This document shows positions 62,012 through 64,000 of a stretch of 64,000 bases of DNA, piece after piece. Positions within the stretch are counted from its first letter, which is position 1. Every line of letters starts with the position of its first letter. Origin of the DNA: Methylobacterium sp. NEAU K (GTDB taxonomy: Bacteria; Pseudomonadota; Alphaproteobacteria; Rhizobiales; Beijerinckiaceae); NCBI RefSeq assembly GCF_030700285.1, contig NZ_JAUYZJ010000024.1, positions 1-64,000 of the forward strand, given 5' to 3'. The notes beneath the pieces were generated by a model that searched no databases, was not told the DNA's origin, and was given only the letters and a program-made list of their open reading frames with translations. The position numbers and the translations under genes are program-made.

Positions 62012-62160
62012 CTTTTCCCGACCGCGCGCCAAGCTCCTTCCCCCTCTTGGTCGCCGAAAGGGGGAGGGAGGGCGCGGGTCATTTCCGGACCGGGCTTCCC
62101 TACTAGCCAGGGACGATCCGTGAACCCGGCAGCCCGCAGAGAAGGGCGGGCGAGCCCGGC

Positions 62161-63324
62161 TCAGCTCGCCCAGACCCGCCGGTAGAGCGCCGCGATCTCG
62201 TCGGCGCTCGGCTCCATCGGGTTGTTGGCGGGGGAGCCCGAGGCCAGGGCCTGGGCCGCCATGGTGGGGATCAGCGCGTCCCAGCGGGCCGGGTCGATCC
62301 CGTATTCGCGGGGGCCCGGAACGTCCAGATCGTCGTTGAGGGCTTCGAGCTCCGCCACCAGGGCCGTGACCGCGGCCCGGTCGTCGGGCCCGGCACCGGC
62401 GATCCCCATGGCGCGGGCGCAGGCGGCGTAGCGCGCCACCGCGGCGGGGGCCGAGTAGGCGGTGACCACCGGCAGCAGCATCGCGTTCGAGAGTCCGTGC
62501 GCCACGTGGAAATGCGCGCCGATCGGCCGGCTCATGCCGTGCACGAGCGCCACCGAGGCGTTCGAGAACGCGATGCCGGCCTGGGTGGCGCCGAGCATCA
62601 TCGCTTCGCGGGCCGCCCGGTCCCCGGGATCGGTCCAGACCCGGCGCAGGTTCGGAGCGATCAGGCGCATCGCCTGGAGCGCGAGCCCGTCCGAGAACAC
62701 GTTGGATTTCCGGGACACGTAGGCTTCGATGGCGTGGGTCAGCGCGTCGATGCCGGTATCGGCGGTGAGCCGCTTGGGCTTCGTCAGGGTCAGCTCGTAA
62801 TCGACCAGGGCCGCCACCGGCAGGTAGGCCAGTCCGATGCAGAGCATCTTCTCGTCGGAGGTCTCGTCGGTGACGATGGTGAAGCGGGTCGCCTCCGAGC
62901 CGGTGCCCGCCGTGGTGGGGATCGCCACGATCGGCAGGCCTGGCTCGTCCTGCTGGCGGGGCGCCTTGTAGTCGCGCATGTGGCCGCCGTGGCGGGCCAG
63001 GACGGCCACCGCCTTGGCGGTATCCATCGGGCTGCCGCCGCCGAAACCGACCACGCAGTCGAAATCCCCCGCCTTGAGCGCCGCCAGGGCCGCCTCCACG
63101 GAGGCCACGGTCGGGTCGGGCACGGTCTCGGAGAAGATCGTCGCCTGGGCGCCCGCGCGGGTCAGGCGTTCGAGCAGGGTCTCGGTCCGGCCGCTGCCGG
63201 CGAGATAGGGGTCGGTGACCACGAAGGGGCGCGAGAGGCCGAGCTGGCCGAGCACCTCCGGCAGGAGCCGCGAGGCACCTGCGCCGATGCGCATCAGCCG
63301 CGGCAGGGCGATCGAGGCGACCAT
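62161..63324 (-). CDS. Iron-containing alcohol dehydrogenase
   Basis: A 387-residue group III metal-dependent alcohol dehydrogenase, NAD(P)-linked. The family motifs GFGGGSPMDTAKAVAVL, IPTTAGTGSEATRFTIVTD, DALTHAIEAYVSRKSNVFSD and the metal-ligand His pair (ALVHGMSRPIGAHFHVAHGL) are intact. ATG 63324 follows GGAGG on the minus strand. It may be regulated by the LysR gene 52 bases upstream, which reads in the same direction. The substrate (simple alcohol, glycerol or lactaldehyde-type) cannot be told. Confidence 0.95.
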   Translation of the reverse strand: MVASIALPRLMRIGAGASRLLPEVLGQLGLSRPFVVTDPYLAGSGRTETLLERLTRAGAQATIFSETVPDPTVASVEAALAALKAGDFDCVVGFGGGSPMDTAKAVAVLARHGGHMRDYKAPRQQDEPGLPIVAIPTTAGTGSEATRFTIVTDETSDEKMLCIGLAYLPVAALVDYELTLTKPKRLTADTGIDALTHAIEAYVSRKSNVFSDGLALQAMRLIAPNLRRVWTDPGDRAAREAMMLGATQAGIAFSNASVALVHGMSRPIGAHFHVAHGLSNAMLLPVVTAYSAPAAVARYAACARAMGIAGAGPDDRAAVTALVAELEALNDDLDVPGPREYGIDPARWDALIPTMAAQALASGSPANNPMEPSADEIAALYRRVWAS

Positions 63325-63376
63325 GTCTGTATCCTCCACCCGGTGCCCATCCTGGCGTTCCGGAACCGGACCGATC

Positions 63377-64000
63377 TTACGGCGCCGCGCCGTGCCGCGA
63401 AACCGCCGCCGCTGACACGGACGGCCCGGCGAACAGCGCGCCCGCCGTCTCCACCTCCCCGACGATGAAGCTGGCCACCGCGCGGATATGGGCGGCCTTC
63501 CTGTGGTCCTCGTGGATGTGCATGTGGAACGAGCGCGTCAGCGAGATCGCCCCGGGCAGCACCGGCACCAGACCGGGATGGGCCGCCGCGATGAAGGCCG
63601 GCAGGATGCACAGGCCGGCGCCCCCCAGCGTCGCGTGGACCTGGGCGAGGAGGTTGGTCGAGCGCAGCCGGGAGGAGACCGCCGGGCCCAGGGCGCCGAG
63701 ATAGTTCAGCTCGCGGGCGAACAGCATGTCCTCGATGTAGCCGACGAAGGGATGCGCCGGCAGATCCGATAGGTCGGCGATCGGCGTCGCCGCGGCGAGG
63801 TAGGTTTCGGCCCCGTAAACGAACAGCCGGTAGTCGGTGAGCCGGCGCGCGACCACCCGGGCCTGCTGCGGGCCGGACAGGCCGATGACGATGTCGGCCT
63901 CGCGCTTCGACAGGCTGAAGATCCGGGCGGTGGCCATGATCTCGACCTCCAGCCCCGGATGGCGCTCGGTCAGCCGGTGCATCCGCGAGGCCAGGAACAC
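63377..64000 (-). CDS. LysR-family transcriptional regulator (N-terminus outside window)
   Basis: The 3' part of a LysR gene; the winged-helix DNA-binding domain lies beyond the window edge. About 207 residues of the effector domain are visible (SKREADIVIGLSGPQQARVV; YRLFVYGAETYLAA; GAGLCILPAFIAAAHPGLV). It is transcribed toward the alcohol dehydrogenase gene, so it may regulate it or simply precede it. Confidence 0.88.
   Translation of the reverse strand: MFLASRMHRLTERHPGLEVEIMATARIFSLSKREADIVIGLSGPQQARVVARRLTDYRLFVYGAETYLAAATPIADLSDLPAHPFVGYIEDMLFARELNYLGALGPAVSSRLRSTNLLAQVHATLGGAGLCILPAFIAAAHPGLVPVLPGAISLTRSFHMHIHEDHRKAAHIRAVASFIVGEVETAGALFAGPSVSAAAVSRHGAAP

Noticed and set aside
62012-62160. 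Terminator after the solute-binding protein gene (TCCCCCT/AGGGGGA repeat)
   Set aside because: The stem is only about 7 bp with a long loop and no T-run, so support is too weak.

Overview
The window is chromosomal DNA from a GC-rich alphaproteobacterium of the order Hyphomicrobiales (Rhizobiales), most likely a Methylobacterium or Methylorubrum species. The evidence is the very high GC at third codon positions, alphaproteobacterial-type RpoB/RpoC, a probable hopanoid C-2 methylase, Tad/Cpa pilus genes of the Caulobacter type, and a GcrA-like C-terminal domain. This assignment is read from protein character only; no database search was possible.

Layout. 1-17.0 kb is the translation/transcription core on the + strand: 3' part of tuf, a secreted DUF1444-like protein, tRNA-Trp, secE, nusG, rplK, rplA, then a B12-dependent radical SAM gene (probable hpnP) interposed before rplJ, rplL, rpoB and rpoC. 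Hairpins or terminators sit at most of the junctions: nusG-rplK, after rplA, rplL-rpoB, rpoB-rpoC and after rpoC. 17-38 kb is mixed housekeeping and metabolism: a SleB-type cell-wall hydrolase, an AcuI-type reductase, a Gre-family paralogue, a divergent lysR/wrbA pair with repeated CTTGCA/TGCAAG half-sites, a Sua5-type tRNA modification enzyme, an acyl-CoA dehydrogenase / enoyl-CoA hydratase / SDR operon, a second B12-radical SAM protein, a chemoreceptor, CorA, two overlapping RNA methyltransferase genes (TrmA/RlmD type and TlyA), a SodC-like protein, a thioesterase, three small proteins and an RhlE-type DEAD-box helicase.

38-43.8 kb is an accessory-looking block, AT-richer in part and sparse in genes. 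It holds a gene remnant, two small proteins (one DUF1127-like), a class III adenylate cyclase with TPR-like repeats, a histidine-phosphatase-like protein and an MgtC-like membrane protein, and ends at a tRNA-Leu(GAG). 43.9-51.7 kb holds an orphan FliN-type protein, lipB, a large outer-membrane protein that looks like two beta-barrels joined, and a complete FtrABCD-type ferrous iron uptake operon (P19 protein, cupredoxin, polyferredoxin, Ftr1 permease), followed by a sulfurtransferase on the opposite strand. A perfect 16-bp palindrome lies just upstream of the porin start, between the porin and iron genes.

52.4-60.5 kb on the - strand is a compact tad/cpa pilus-assembly operon (cpaB-cpaC-cpaD-cpaE-cpaF-tadB-tadC) with no pilin or prepilin peptidase gene beside it. 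The window ends with a solitary ABC-type solute-binding protein, an iron-dependent alcohol dehydrogenase and a truncated LysR regulator. I found no CRISPR array, prophage or insertion sequence. The observations most worth following up are the radical SAM gene splitting the ribosomal cluster with its own terminator and a long rplJ leader, the second B12-radical SAM protein of unknown role, the Gre paralogue with basic residues where the cleavage acids should be, the SodC-like protein with a substituted zinc ligand, and the double-barrel porin next to the iron importer.
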